Notes under the pieces: generated by a model | What the model saw: the letters and a program-made list of their open reading frames with translations, nothing else | The model's database searches: none | What the model was told of the DNA's origin: nothing | Program-made: the position numbers and the translations under genes | Shown here: piece by piece, positions 8,101 to 16,903 of the stretch | Numbering within the stretch: position 1 is the stretch's first letter | Layout: each line of letters opens with the position of its first letter | Assembly: GCA_947448885.1 (NCBI GenBank) | Contig: CANFPJ010000009.1 | Span: 1-48,581, forward strand | Reading direction: 5' to 3' | DNA length: 48,581 nucleotides | Source of the DNA: Comamonadaceae bacterium | GTDB lineage: Bacteria > Pseudomonadota > Gammaproteobacteria > Burkholderiales > Burkholderiaceae_C

Positions 8101-8130
8101 ATGTTAGCACTCTGTGTTGCTGAGTGCCAA
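8101..8130 (-). promoter_or_regulatory. Predicted sigma-70 promoter of rpoH
   Basis: On the reverse strand TTGGCA (8130-8125) and TAACAT (8106-8101) are separated by 18 bases, reasonable -35 and -10 elements. The predicted start near 8094 gives a leader of about 26 bases containing the AGGAG site. Both elements are embedded in the CIRCE arms. Confidence 0.6.
8104..8130 (-). promoter_or_regulatory. CIRCE operator (HrcA-binding inverted repeat) of rpoH
   Basis: TTAGCACTC (8104-8112), nine-base spacer, GAGTGCCAA (8122-8130). The consensus is TTAGCACTC-N9-GAGTGCTAA, so 17 of 18 positions match. It lies 36 bases upstream of the rpoH start codon and covers the predicted promoter, the classical geometry for HrcA repression. 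Confidence 0.93.
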
Positions 8131-8286
8131 ACCTGTGGAGATTCTAGGGTTATCCCTTGATCTCAGTGGAGGTAAGCCTCGTTTTACTGATAAAAATCAA
8201 ACAGATAGGAGATATTGGTGGTTTTTGAGGCGGTGTTGATGTGACGCAGCCTCGTGCGTGCCAGTTGGGTTGGCGCTCAGCCGGCT

Positions 8287-9351
8287 TCAGCCCACAGCGC
8301 GGGCGTCTGCTGCGGCGCTGCCCAGCACGGCTTGAGAGAACTCTCGGGCCGAGAAGGTTTGCAGGTCTTCCAAGCTTTCGCCCACGCCAATGAAGTAAAC
8401 CGGCACGGTCGCACCATCGGTGCGTTGGCGCTCGCGCGACCACAAAGCGATGGCGGCCAGCACACCGCCCTTGGCCGTGCCATCGAGCTTGGTGACGATC
8501 AAGCCCGTCAGCCCCAGGGCTTGGTCAAAGGCCTGCACCTGGGCCAGGGCGTTTTGTCCGGTGTTGCCGTCGATGACCAGCAGCACTTCATGGGGGGCGC
8601 TGGGATCGGCCTTTTGCACCACCCGTTTGATCTTTTTCAACTCTTCCATCAAATGGGTTTGGGTCGGTAAGCGGCCTGCGGTATCAACGATGACCACGTC
8701 TTTGCCCCGGGCTTTGCCCGCTGTGACGGCATCAAAGGCCACGGCGGCGGGGTCTGCGCCCGCTTGGCTGATGATGTCAACCCGGCTGCGGTCGGCCCAG
8801 ACTTCCAGTTGTTCGCGCGCGGCCGCTCTGAACGTATCGGCAGCGGCCAGCAACACGCTGGCCCCGCTCTGGCTGAGGTGGCGCGTGAGTTTGCCAATGC
8901 TGGTGGTTTTGCCAGCCCCATTGACGCCAGTGACCATGATCACGCTGGGGTGGGCCTGGCCCAGTGTCAGTGGTTTTTCCAAGGGCAGCAGCAGCTCGCA
9001 CAACAGGTCTTCCAGCAGGGCTTGAACTTGTCTCGCTTCGGTGATGCCCTGGGACTTGACGGCAAGCTGCAATTGTTTCATCAGGTGGGTGGTGGCGGAC
9101 ACACCCGCATCGGCCATGAGCAAAGCCGACTCCAATGCCTCATACAACTCGGCATCAACGCGCGCACCAGTGAACACACTGGCCAAGCCTTGTCCCGTGC
9201 GCGCCAAACCCTTGCGCAAGCGCTGCAGCCAACCCCCTCGTTCAGGGGGGGCAGGGTTGGCCGAATCCGTGGTGATGGGCAATGCACTTGGCGCTGCGGA
9301 ATTGTCACCACCCCCATCATTGGCTTTGCTTTTTTTGAAAAAACTGAACAT
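8287..9351 (-). CDS. ftsY: Signal recognition particle receptor FtsY
   Basis: 354 residues, SRP-family GTPase. Short N-terminal linker (about 40 residues, with a long acidic A domain absent), helical N domain to about residue 125, then the G domain: G1 GVNGAGKTTSIGKL at about 142, DTAGR (G3), and TKLDGTAKGG (G4). It docks ribosome-nascent chains carrying SRP at the membrane. The start at MFSFFKKS is the usual membrane-targeting N-terminus; the longer open frame upstream runs antisense through the M16 gene and is rejected. Divergent from the M16 peptidase gene with 60 bases between starts, and upstream of rpoH on the same strand, separated by about 218 bases. Confidence 0.96.
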   Translation of the reverse strand: MFSFFKKSKANDGGGDNSAAPSALPITTDSANPAPPERGGWLQRLRKGLARTGQGLASVFTGARVDAELYEALESALLMADAGVSATTHLMKQLQLAVKSQGITEARQVQALLEDLLCELLLPLEKPLTLGQAHPSVIMVTGVNGAGKTTSIGKLTRHLSQSGASVLLAAADTFRAAAREQLEVWADRSRVDIISQAGADPAAVAFDAVTAGKARGKDVVIVDTAGRLPTQTHLMEELKKIKRVVQKADPSAPHEVLLVIDGNTGQNALAQVQAFDQALGLTGLIVTKLDGTAKGGVLAAIALWSRERQRTDGATVPVYFIGVGESLEDLQTFSAREFSQAVLGSAAADARAVG

Positions 9352-9411
9352 GCGGCAGGGTATATAGTTGTTGGATCGAGCAATGCTCAGTGTGTCTGTG
9401 GTTCTTATTCT

Positions 9412-10818
9412 ATGAAACAGTTCTTTGTGCGCTGCTTGGCCGCAGTCGCCGTGTGTTGGTCTCCCCTGGTGGGGGCGCAACCCACACCCCATCCCATCAG
9501 CACCTTCACCCTGCCCAACGGCATGACCTTGGTGGTCAAGCCCGATCGGCGCGCGCCCACGGCGGTGCACATGGTGTGGTTGCGGGTGGGCTCCATGGAC
9601 GAGGTGGACGGCGTCTCCGGCGTTGCCCATGTGCTCGAGCACATGCTCTTCAAAGGCACGCCCAGCGTCAAAGCTGGTGAGTTTTCGCGACGGGTGGCTG
9701 CTTTGGGCGGGCGCGAAAACGCCTTCACCAGCCAAGACTACACCGGATACTTTCAGCAAATACCGGCTCAGCGCTTGGCCGATGTGATGCAACTCGAGGC
9801 CGATCGGTTTGCCAACAACCAGTGGCCAGACGAAGAGTTTGTCAAAGAGTTGGAAGTGGTGAAAGAGGAGCGCCGCATGCGCACCGATGACACGCCACGG
9901 TCCTTGCTGTATGAAAAATTGTCGGCGGTTCAGTTCAGCGCATCCCCCTATCGCCGCCCCATCGTCGGTTGGATGGAAGATTTGGACGCCATGAAGCCCA
10001 ACGACGCCAGGGCTTTTTACCAGCAGTGGTACACCCCGGCCAATGCGGTGGTGGTGGTGGTGGGCGATGTGGTGGTCGATGAGGTACACCGTTTGGCCCT
10101 GACCCACTACGGCAACATACCGGCGCGGGCCTTGCCCGAGCGCAAACCGCGCACCGAACCAGCCCAGCGGGGTCTGCGTCGTTTGGATGTGAAAGCCCCC
10201 GCCGAGCAAGCTTATGTGGCTTTGTCGTTCAAGGTGCCGACCTTCACCGGTTTTGATGGCAGCGCCACCAACCAAGACGCCTTGGCGCTGACCGTCTTGG
10301 CCGCCGTGCTGGACGGCTACAGCAGCGCCCGGTTGGACCGGGCTTTGACCCAAGGCGCCGATCGATGGGCCGACAGCGTGGGCGCCCACAATGGTTTGAC
10401 TGGGCGCGGCCCACAAACGTTTGTTTTGGAAGGTGTGCCGGCGCCAGGCAAAAGCGCGCACGAACTCGAGCGCGCTTTGCGCGAGCAAGTGGCCATCGTG
10501 GCGCGCGACGGCGTCAGCGAGAGTGAGCTTCGGCGGGTGAAAAATCAGTGGGAGGCCTCGGCCGTTTACGGGCGCGACTCGCTGTTCAACCAAGCGCGTG
10601 AAATGGGCAGTTTTTGGGCCGAGGGCTTGCCGCTGGATACCAATGACCGCTTGATCGCCGCTTTGCAAGCGATCACCCCGGCCCAGGTGCAGTCGGTGGC
10701 AGCGCGGTATTTTGGTGATGACGAATTGACCGTGGCGCATTTGCTGCCGCAAGCCCGAGCGGCCGCAGGACAGCGCAAACCGTCGGTGCCTTTGCGGCAC
10801 GGTGGGGGTGAACGATGA
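9412..10818 (+). CDS. M16 family zinc metallopeptidase (active subunit)
   Basis: 468 residues. A signal peptide (about residues 1-22, ending VGAQ) indicates periplasmic location. The inverted zinc motif HxxEH is intact as HVLEH (residues 73-77), with downstream glutamates in LEVVKEERRMRTD giving the third ligand. Two M16 domains span about 30-200 and 215-440. Pitrilysin-like enzymes degrade short peptides. It overlaps by ATGA with a second M16 gene lacking the motif, so the pair probably forms an active/inactive heterodimer like the mitochondrial processing peptidase. Physiological substrate unknown. Confidence 0.92.
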   Translation: MKQFFVRCLAAVAVCWSPLVGAQPTPHPISTFTLPNGMTLVVKPDRRAPTAVHMVWLRVGSMDEVDGVSGVAHVLEHMLFKGTPSVKAGEFSRRVAALGGRENAFTSQDYTGYFQQIPAQRLADVMQLEADRFANNQWPDEEFVKELEVVKEERRMRTDDTPRSLLYEKLSAVQFSASPYRRPIVGWMEDLDAMKPNDARAFYQQWYTPANAVVVVVGDVVVDEVHRLALTHYGNIPARALPERKPRTEPAQRGLRRLDVKAPAEQAYVALSFKVPTFTGFDGSATNQDALALTVLAAVLDGYSSARLDRALTQGADRWADSVGAHNGLTGRGPQTFVLEGVPAPGKSAHELERALREQVAIVARDGVSESELRRVKNQWEASAVYGRDSLFNQAREMGSFWAEGLPLDTNDRLIAALQAITPAQVQSVAARYFGDDELTVAHLLPQARAAAGQRKPSVPLRHGGGER

Positions 10819-12140
10819 AGCGCTGGCTGGTGGGATGGATGGCGAGTCTGTGGTGCATGGGCTGGGTCCATGCGGGCATTCCCGTTGAGCACTGGACCCT
10901 GCCCAATGGGGCCCAGGTTTACCTGGTGTACAGCCCAGGCTTGCCCATGGTGGATGTGCAAATGGATTTCGATGCCGGGTCCAGGCGCGACCCGGCGGAG
11001 CGTTCCGGTTTGGCCAGTGCCACGGCATTGATGATAGGCAAGGGCTTGAAGGCGCGCGGCGCTTTGCCCGCCTTGGACGAAAACGCAGTGGGTGAGGCCT
11101 GGGCCGATGGGGGTGCTTTGTTCTCAGCTTCGGCCAGCAGCGACCGCATGAGCTTTACCCTGCGCAGCCTGACCCGACCCGAGGTGCTGGATGCGTCGAT
11201 GCGCTTGGCCGCTCGACACCTGGCAGACCCAGCTTTTGCCGCAGACATTTGGAACCGTGAACGCCAGCGCTGGAGTGCCAGTTTGCGTGAATCGCTCACC
11301 AAGCCTGGCACCGTGGCCGACCGCGCTTGGACGCCCGCTGTGTTTGGCACCCACCCTTATGGCCAGCAAACCACGCCTGAGACTTTGTTGGCTGTCTCGG
11401 TGGCTGACATGCAGGCCTTCCATGCACGGCACATCTTGCCGTGCCGAGCCAAGGTCAGTGTGGTGGGGGCGCTCAGCCGGGCCCAGGTGCAAGTGCGGGT
11501 GACCGAGTTGTTGGCGGCTTTGCCCCCAGGTGGCCCATGTGCCGCATTGCCGGTGGTGCCTGAAGTGACGCCGCTCACCCAAGCCAAAGAAATGTGGATC
11601 CCTTTTGAATCTGCGCAAGCCCATGTCAGCATGGGTCAGCCCGGTTTCAAACGCAACGACCCCGATTTTTTCGCCCTCACGGTGGGCAACTATGTGTTGG
11701 GTGGCGGTGGCTTTGTGTCGCGCTTGACCGAGCAAGTGCGTGAAAAACGCGGTTTGAGCTACAGCGTTTACAGCTACTTTTCACCTGGCTTGCATGCGGG
11801 TCCCTTTGCCATTGGTTTGCAAACGCGGCCTGACCAGGCGCGCCAGGCGGTGGAAGTGGCCCGCTCGGTGTTGAAGGAATTTGTGGAAAAAGGCCCCAGC
11901 GAGGCTGAGTTGCAAGCGGCCAAAGACAACCTGAATGGCGGTTTTGCCCTGCGCTTGGACAGCAATCGCAAATTGCTCGACAACTTGGCCAACATCGCCT
12001 GGCATCAACTGCCCTTGGACTACCTCGATACCTGGACGCAAAAGGTTCAGGCCCTGACGGTGCAAGACATCACCCAAGCTTTTGCACGCAAAGTGCAACC
12101 CGACCGCCAAGTGACGGTGGTGGTGGGCGGTGCCCCCTGA
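10815..12140 (+). CDS. M16 family peptidase-like protein (inactive partner)
   Basis: 441 residues, signal peptide to about residue 20 (GWVHAG). Same fold as the preceding gene, but the HxxEH position is replaced by SGLASATALMIG, so zinc cannot be bound there. The glycine-rich loop GNYVLGGGGFVSRL and the LREKRGLSYSV-like segment (VREKRGLSYSVYSYF) near residue 300 are intact; in M16 pairs these features of the non-catalytic chain hold substrate. The start is coupled to the upstream gene (ATGA at 10815). Likely works only with its partner. Confidence 0.9.
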   Translation: MKRWLVGWMASLWCMGWVHAGIPVEHWTLPNGAQVYLVYSPGLPMVDVQMDFDAGSRRDPAERSGLASATALMIGKGLKARGALPALDENAVGEAWADGGALFSASASSDRMSFTLRSLTRPEVLDASMRLAARHLADPAFAADIWNRERQRWSASLRESLTKPGTVADRAWTPAVFGTHPYGQQTTPETLLAVSVADMQAFHARHILPCRAKVSVVGALSRAQVQVRVTELLAALPPGGPCAALPVVPEVTPLTQAKEMWIPFESAQAHVSMGQPGFKRNDPDFFALTVGNYVLGGGGFVSRLTEQVREKRGLSYSVYSYFSPGLHAGPFAIGLQTRPDQARQAVEVARSVLKEFVEKGPSEAELQAAKDNLNGGFALRLDSNRKLLDNLANIAWHQLPLDYLDTWTQKVQALTVQDITQAFARKVQPDRQVTVVVGGAP

Positions 12141-12193
12141 AGCCCGCCCGCAAAACCCCTGCCGGGCCGCAGCGGGCCAAAGCCAAAGGTGAG

Positions 12194-12742
12194 GTGCGCA
12201 TCATCGGGGGGGTGTGGAAGCGCAGCAAACTCGCGGTGTTGGACCGCCCAGGCTTGCGCCCAACGCCCGACCGGGTGCGCGAGACCTTGTTCAATTGGTT
12301 GGGCCAGGACTTGCACGGTTGGCGTTGCCTGGATGCGTTTGCGGGCAGTGGGGCCCTGGCCTTTGAAGCCGCTTCCCGCGGCGCCAAAGAGGTGCTGGCG
12401 TGCGAAACCGATGGTGCTTTGGTCGAGCAACTGTTGACCAGCAAAGCCAAGCTGAAAGCCGATGGGGTGCTGATCCAGCGCGCCAATGGGCTGAATGCTT
12501 TGTTGGCCCAGGCCCCGGCCAGTTGGGACTTGGTGTTTTTGGATCCCCCATTTGACAGCCAATTATTGGCCCCGAGTTTGCAGGCCGCCCAAGCGGCGAT
12601 CAAGCCGGGTGGCCGGGTGTACTTGGAGGCCGGCGAAGCCTGGGGCGAGGCCGAATTGGCGCCACTGGGTTGGCAGCTCCAACGCCATTTGCGCGCCGGT
12701 GCGGTTCATGCCCATTTGCTGGGCCTGGCCACCAGCGGATAA
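12194..12742 (+). CDS. rsmD: 16S rRNA (guanine966-N2)-methyltransferase
   Basis: 182 residues from this GTG. Motif I is DAFAGSGALAFEAASRGA (about residue 52); catalytic motif IV is VFLDPPFD. RsmD methylates the N2 of G966 in 16S rRNA. The start is uncertain: the GTG has no separated Shine-Dalgarno, and the frame is open upstream through a basic stretch (KPARKTPAGPQRAKAKGE) to a CTG at 12137 that overlaps the M16 stop codon. Such basic N-terminal extensions are usual in related RsmD proteins, so translation may begin there. rsmD-coaD adjacency is conserved. Confidence 0.92.
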   Translation: MRIIGGVWKRSKLAVLDRPGLRPTPDRVRETLFNWLGQDLHGWRCLDAFAGSGALAFEAASRGAKEVLACETDGALVEQLLTSKAKLKADGVLIQRANGLNALLAQAPASWDLVFLDPPFDSQLLAPSLQAAQAAIKPGGRVYLEAGEAWGEAELAPLGWQLQRHLRAGAVHAHLLGLATSG

Positions 12743-12769
12743 TTCGCACGCTAATCAACAGGAGCCAGC

Positions 12770-13264
12770 ATGCGCCAACCCGTGATCGCGGTTTACCCCG
12801 GCACTTTTGACCCCATCACCTTGGGCCACTTGGACTTGGTGCGGCGCGCTGTTGCCTTGTTTGACCAAGTGGTGGTGGGGGTGGCCATGGCACACCACAA
12901 AAAAACCATGTTCACCTTGAGCGAGCGCTTAGAGATGGTGCAAGAGGCCACGGCCAGCCTGGGCGCGGTGCGGGTGGCGCCATTTGATGGCTTGGTCCGG
13001 GACTTTGTGCGCGCCCAAGGCGGCGTGGTCATGGTGCGCGGCGTGCGCTCGGTCAGCGACTTTGACTACGAGCACCAATTGGCTGGCATGAACCGCCACT
13101 TGATGCCCGAGGTGGAAACCATTTTCATGGCCCCGTCTGCCAGCCAACAACACACCTCCAGCACCTTGGTGCGTGAAATCACCCTGCTGGGTGGCGAAGT
13201 TGAACCTTGGGTCACCCCCGAGGTGCTGCGTCGGTTGATGGCCAAAAAACAAGCGGCGGCCTGA
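12770..13264 (+). CDS. coaD: Pantetheine-phosphate adenylyltransferase
   Basis: 164 residues, the standard CoaD length. Nucleotidyltransferase motif YPGTFDPITLGHLDL at residues 9-23 holds the TxGH signature; the second motif is SSTLVREI at about residue 128. It makes dephospho-CoA from phosphopantetheine and ATP. CAGGAG precedes the ATG by 6 bases. It is followed after three bases by a histidine phosphatase gene and then a ferredoxin, an operon arrangement often seen in related bacteria. Confidence 0.96.
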   Translation: MRQPVIAVYPGTFDPITLGHLDLVRRAVALFDQVVVGVAMAHHKKTMFTLSERLEMVQEATASLGAVRVAPFDGLVRDFVRAQGGVVMVRGVRSVSDFDYEHQLAGMNRHLMPEVETIFMAPSASQQHTSSTLVREITLLGGEVEPWVTPEVLRRLMAKKQAAA

Positions 13265-13267
13265 GCC

Positions 13268-14213
<946 letters not shown>

Positions 14214-14281
14214 CGACTCGCTGTGTTCGTGGTCTGGTCTGGTCTGTGAAGGCCTCGCCTGCCTGAGCGCTGGCGCTCGAG

Positions 14282-14935
14282 TCAACGGGGCGGCGTGTCC
14301 GTTGACGCTGGCTGGGCCGTGTCAACAGGCGCCTGTGGCGGGCGCGGCGGTTTGGGTCGGGGCGGTTTGCTGGTGTGGATGCGCTGGGTGGCGCGGGTGA
14401 AGTCGCCGCTGAGTAAGTCGTCCACCGCTGATAGGCTGCGCGACACGCAAGCGTGGATCAGTTCACGCTGTTCAGGGCTGGGTTTTTTCAGCACCCAGTG
14501 AATCACCTCTGACTTCACCCCCGGGTGGCCAATGCCCAGGCGCAAGCGCCAATAATTGTCCGTGCCCAATTTGGCGTGGATGTCACGCAAACCGTTGTGC
14601 CCCGCATGGCTGCCTCCCAGCTTGAGCTTGGCCTCGCCGGGCACCACGTCAAGCTCGTCGTGCACGACCAAGACTTGTTCGGGTTCAATTTTGTAAAAGC
14701 GCGCCAGGGCGGCCACCGAAGTGCCGGAGGCGTTCATAAAAGTTTGCGGCTCCAGCAGCCAAAGGGTTTGGCCGTTGAGTGGTGTGCGTGCCATCAGGCC
14801 CTGGTAGGCGCGCTCGTGTTGCAATTGCAGCTTGAGTTTTTGAGCGAGCGCATCAACCCACCAAAAACCGGCGTTGTGGCGGGTGTCTTGGTATTCGGCG
14901 CCAGGGTTGCCCAGGCCCACTATCAGTTTGATCAT
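14282..14935 (-). CDS. pth: Peptidyl-tRNA hydrolase
   Basis: 217 residues. Active-site residues are visible: Asn10 and His20 in [18 protein letters not shown] and the Asp of VVHDELDV. It releases peptides from tRNA that dropped off ribosomes. The start [10 protein letters not shown] is the family N-terminus; an upstream in-frame ATG would cross the rplY terminator and is rejected. A C-terminal extension of about 30 residues beyond the core is rich in Pro, Lys and Arg ([16 protein letters not shown]). It lies downstream of rplY, separated by a strong terminator. Confidence 0.95.
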   Translation of the reverse strand: MIKLIVGLGNPGAEYQDTRHNAGFWWVDALAQKLKLQLQHERAYQGLMARTPLNGQTLWLLEPQTFMNASGTSVAALARFYKIEPEQVLVVHDELDVVPGEAKLKLGGSHAGHNGLRDIHAKLGTDNYWRLRLGIGHPGVKSEVIHWVLKKPSPEQRELIHACVSRSLSAVDDLLSGDFTRATQRIHTSKPPRPKPPRPPQAPVDTAQPASTDTPPR

Positions 14936-14959
14936 GGTGACATTATCTGATGGCACAGA

Positions 14960-14992
14960 AAAACGGCCCACCGAGGTGGGCCGTTTTCGTGG
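14960..14992 (-). terminator. Intrinsic terminator of rplY
   Basis: Near-perfect long stem AAAACGGCCCACC/GGTGGGCCGTTTT (14960-14972 and 14975-14987); on the reverse strand the stem continues into a U-rich tract. It lies between the rplY stop and the pth start, so pth needs its own promoter or read-through. Confidence 0.88.
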
Positions 14993-15010
14993 GCAGAAGA
15001 AAAAAGTGGA

Positions 15011-15625
15011 TTACTTCTTGCCAGCAGGTGCTGCTGGTGCCGCAGCGGGGGCTGCGGCTTCTTCTGCGGCCACCGACACCACAGCCACCAGGACCGGGTT
15101 GTTTTTGCCGCGCACCACAGCGCTCACGCCTTGGGGCAGGGTGATGTCTTGCAAGTGCAGCGAGTGACCCTTTTTCAAGCCGCTGAGATCCACCGCGATG
15201 AACTCGGGCAGATCGGCAGGCAGACAGGACACTTCAATCTCGGTCAACACGTGGTTGATCAAGCAAGCGTCAGCCTTGACGGCGGGGGAGTTTTCTTGAC
15301 CGCTGTAGTGCAAGGGCACCTTCATGTGCAGCTTGGTGTGTGCATCCACGCGTTGAAAATCAATGTGCAGCACCAGCGGTTTGAAGGGGTGGAACTGCAC
15401 ATCGCGCAGCAACACCTGGGCGGCTTGTTGGTTCAGCTCCATCTCCAAAATGGTGGAGTGGAAAGCCTCTTTTTTCAAGGCGTGCCACAAAGCGTTGTGG
15501 TCGAGTTCGATCAGCTGGGGCTCGCCCTTACCGCCGTACACAATCCCTGGCGTGCGGCCAGTGATGCGCAGACGGCGGCTCGCACCCGTACCCTGCTTGC
15601 TTCGCTCAAATGCGACAAATTTCAT
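15011..15625 (-). CDS. rplY: 50S ribosomal protein L25 / Ctc-type
   Basis: 204 residues: N-terminal L25 domain binding 5S rRNA (starts [30 protein letters not shown]) plus the C-terminal beta domain of the long Ctc/TL5 form, ending in an Ala-rich tail ([17 protein letters not shown]). Located between prs and pth, a common order in betaproteobacteria. Own terminator downstream at 14960; the prs terminator lies upstream, so it is its own transcription unit. Confidence 0.96.
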   Translation of the reverse strand: MKFVAFERSKQGTGASRRLRITGRTPGIVYGGKGEPQLIELDHNALWHALKKEAFHSTILEMELNQQAAQVLLRDVQFHPFKPLVLHIDFQRVDAHTKLHMKVPLHYSGQENSPAVKADACLINHVLTEIEVSCLPADLPEFIAVDLSGLKKGHSLHLQDITLPQGVSAVVRGKNNPVLVAVVSVAAEEAAAPAAAPAAPAGKK

Positions 15626-15670
15626 GATGACTCCTGTGTGAATCCACCGCGACCAGTGGGATTCAGGGTT

Positions 15671-15691
15671 AAAAAAAGGCTGCGAACAGCC
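15671..15691 (-). terminator. Intrinsic terminator of prs
   Basis: On the reverse strand GGCTG-TTCG-CAGCC followed by seven T residues. It lies 30 bases after the prs stop and upstream of rplY. Short stem with a stable UUCG loop. Confidence 0.86.
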
Positions 15692-15721
15692 CGCTGTTGA
15701 GTTCCCCGGTGGCGCAATGGT

Positions 15722-16696
15722 TTAAAACAATTGCTCCTGATCGGAGAACAAACTCATCACCGACTCGCCTTTGGCAATGCGCTGGATCGTTTCGGCGATC
15801 AAGGCAGCCACCGAGAGTTGGCGGATTTTGGGGGATTGGGCAGCACTCATGGTCAAGGGGATGGTGTTGGTGATCACCACCTCATCCAAGGCGCTGCCTT
15901 GGTTGATGCGCTCAATGGCCGGGCCGGAAAAAATGGGGTGCGTGCAATAGGCATAGACCTTTTTGGCGCCACGCTCTTTGAGCACTTCGGCGGCTTTGAC
16001 CAAGGTGCCTGCGGTGTCGATCATGTCGTCCATGATGACGCAGTTGCGGCCTTCAATCTCGCCAATCACATGCATGACCTCGCTCACATTGGCGCGTGGG
16101 CGGCGTTTGTCAATGATGGCCAAGTCGCAGCCCAGTTGTTTGGCCAAGGCGCGCGCGCGCACCACACCGCCCACGTCGGGCGAGACCACGATCAGGTCTT
16201 CGTAGCCTTTTTGGCGCAAGTCGCCCAGCAGAACGGGCGAGGCGTAAATATTGTCCACCGGGATGTCAAAAAAGCCCTGGATTTGATCGGCATGCAAGTC
16301 CATGGTCAGGATCCGGGCCACACCCACGGTTTGGAGCAAGTTGGCCACCACTTTGGCCGAAATCGGCACCCGGGTGGAGCGCGGGCGGCGGTCTTGGCGG
16401 GCATATCCAAAATAGGGGATCACGGCGCTGATGCGCTCGGCCGACGCCCGCTTGAGGGCGTCCACCATGATCAGCAATTCCATCAGGTTTTCGTTGGTGG
16501 GCGCACAGGTGGGTTGAACCACAAACACATCGCGGGCGCGCACGTTTTGGTGCAATTCGACAGTGACTTCGCCGTCTGAGAAGCGACCCACCGTGGCAGC
16601 CCCCAGTTCGATGCCCAAGTTTTCAGCAATTTCTGCGGCCAGGCTCGGGTTGGCGTTGCCCGTGAAAACCATGAAGTCAGATAGAGGGGTCGACAT
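15722..16696 (-). CDS. prs: Ribose-phosphate pyrophosphokinase
   Basis: 324 residues. Signature motifs: [18 protein letters not shown] at the N-terminus, the flexible loop [15 protein letters not shown] (ATP site), and the PRPP-binding [13 protein letters not shown] near residue 225. It produces PRPP for nucleotide, His and Trp synthesis. It is the last gene of the reverse-strand lolB-ispE-tRNA-Gln-prs group. The leader contains a 9-bp hairpin at 16740-16763. A terminator follows at 15671. Confidence 0.97.
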   Translation of the reverse strand: MSTPLSDFMVFTGNANPSLAAEIAENLGIELGAATVGRFSDGEVTVELHQNVRARDVFVVQPTCAPTNENLMELLIMVDALKRASAERISAVIPYFGYARQDRRPRSTRVPISAKVVANLLQTVGVARILTMDLHADQIQGFFDIPVDNIYASPVLLGDLRQKGYEDLIVVSPDVGGVVRARALAKQLGCDLAIIDKRRPRANVSEVMHVIGEIEGRNCVIMDDMIDTAGTLVKAAEVLKERGAKKVYAYCTHPIFSGPAIERINQGSALDEVVITNTIPLTMSAAQSPKIRQLSVAALIAETIQRIAKGESVMSLFSDQEQLF

Positions 16697-16739
16697 GATG
16701 ATGTTGTTTGAAATACCGAATCGATGACCACCAACGCCA

Positions 16740-16763
16740 CAACACCGTGGGCCTACGGTGTTG
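16740..16763 (-). repeat. Inverted repeat in the tRNA-Gln/prs leader
   Basis: Perfect 9-bp arms CAACACCGT (16740-16748) and ACGGTGTTG (16755-16763) with a 6-base loop, 33 bases downstream of tRNA-Gln and 44 bases before the prs start. No T tract follows on the reverse strand, so it is not a simple terminator. Possible processing or regulatory hairpin. Confidence 0.65.
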
Positions 16764-16795
16764 ACCGTGACCCACGTGTGCCGCCATAAAAACTT

Positions 16796-16872
16796 TGGCA
16801 GGGGAGGAAGGACTCGAACCCTCGCATGCCGGAATCAAAATCCGGTGCCTTGACCAACTTGGCGACTCCCCT
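16796..16872 (-). tRNA. tRNA-Gln (anticodon TTG)
   Basis: 77 bases on the reverse strand including the encoded CCA. The acceptor stem AGGGGAG/CTCCCCT pairs perfectly, and the discriminator is G. The anticodon arm CCGGA-TTTTGAT-TCCGG gives TTG; the T arm reads GAGGG-TTCGAGT-CCTTC. It lies between ispE and prs, the usual betaproteobacterial location. Confidence 0.97.
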
Positions 16873-16877
16873 ACACG

Positions 16878-16901
16878 GGCAAAGGGCCAAAACCCTTTGC
16901 C
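16878..16901 (-). repeat. Hairpin between ispE stop and tRNA-Gln
   Basis: Perfect 9-bp inverted repeat GGCAAAGGG (16878-16886)/CCCTTTGCC (16893-16901) with a 6-base loop. It fills the gap between the ispE stop and the tRNA 5' end, leaving 5 bases before the mature tRNA. No T tract, so likely a processing hairpin rather than a terminator. Confidence 0.65.
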
Positions 16902-16903
16902 GA

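Noticed and set aside
8187-8200. CTGAT-AAAA-ATCAA resembles an FNR/Anr box upstream of rpoH
   Set aside because: One mismatch to a 10-base degenerate palindrome is expected about once by chance in a window of this size, and it sits about 100 bases from the predicted start.
9378-9388. GAGCA-A-TGCTC repeat in the ftsY/M16 gap
   Set aside because: Five-base arms are too short to separate from chance, and no matching promoter layout was found.
8287-11028. A 913-codon reverse-strand frame containing ftsY
   Set aside because: Beyond the MFSFFKKS start it runs antisense through the M16 peptidase gene; composition reflects the shadow of that gene.
14231-14246. Three tandem GGTCT units
   Set aside because: Too short for a meaningful repeat array.
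14265-14278. GAGCGC-TG-GCGCTC hairpin between ferredoxin gene and pth
   Set aside because: Two-base loop and no T tract; not a credible terminator.
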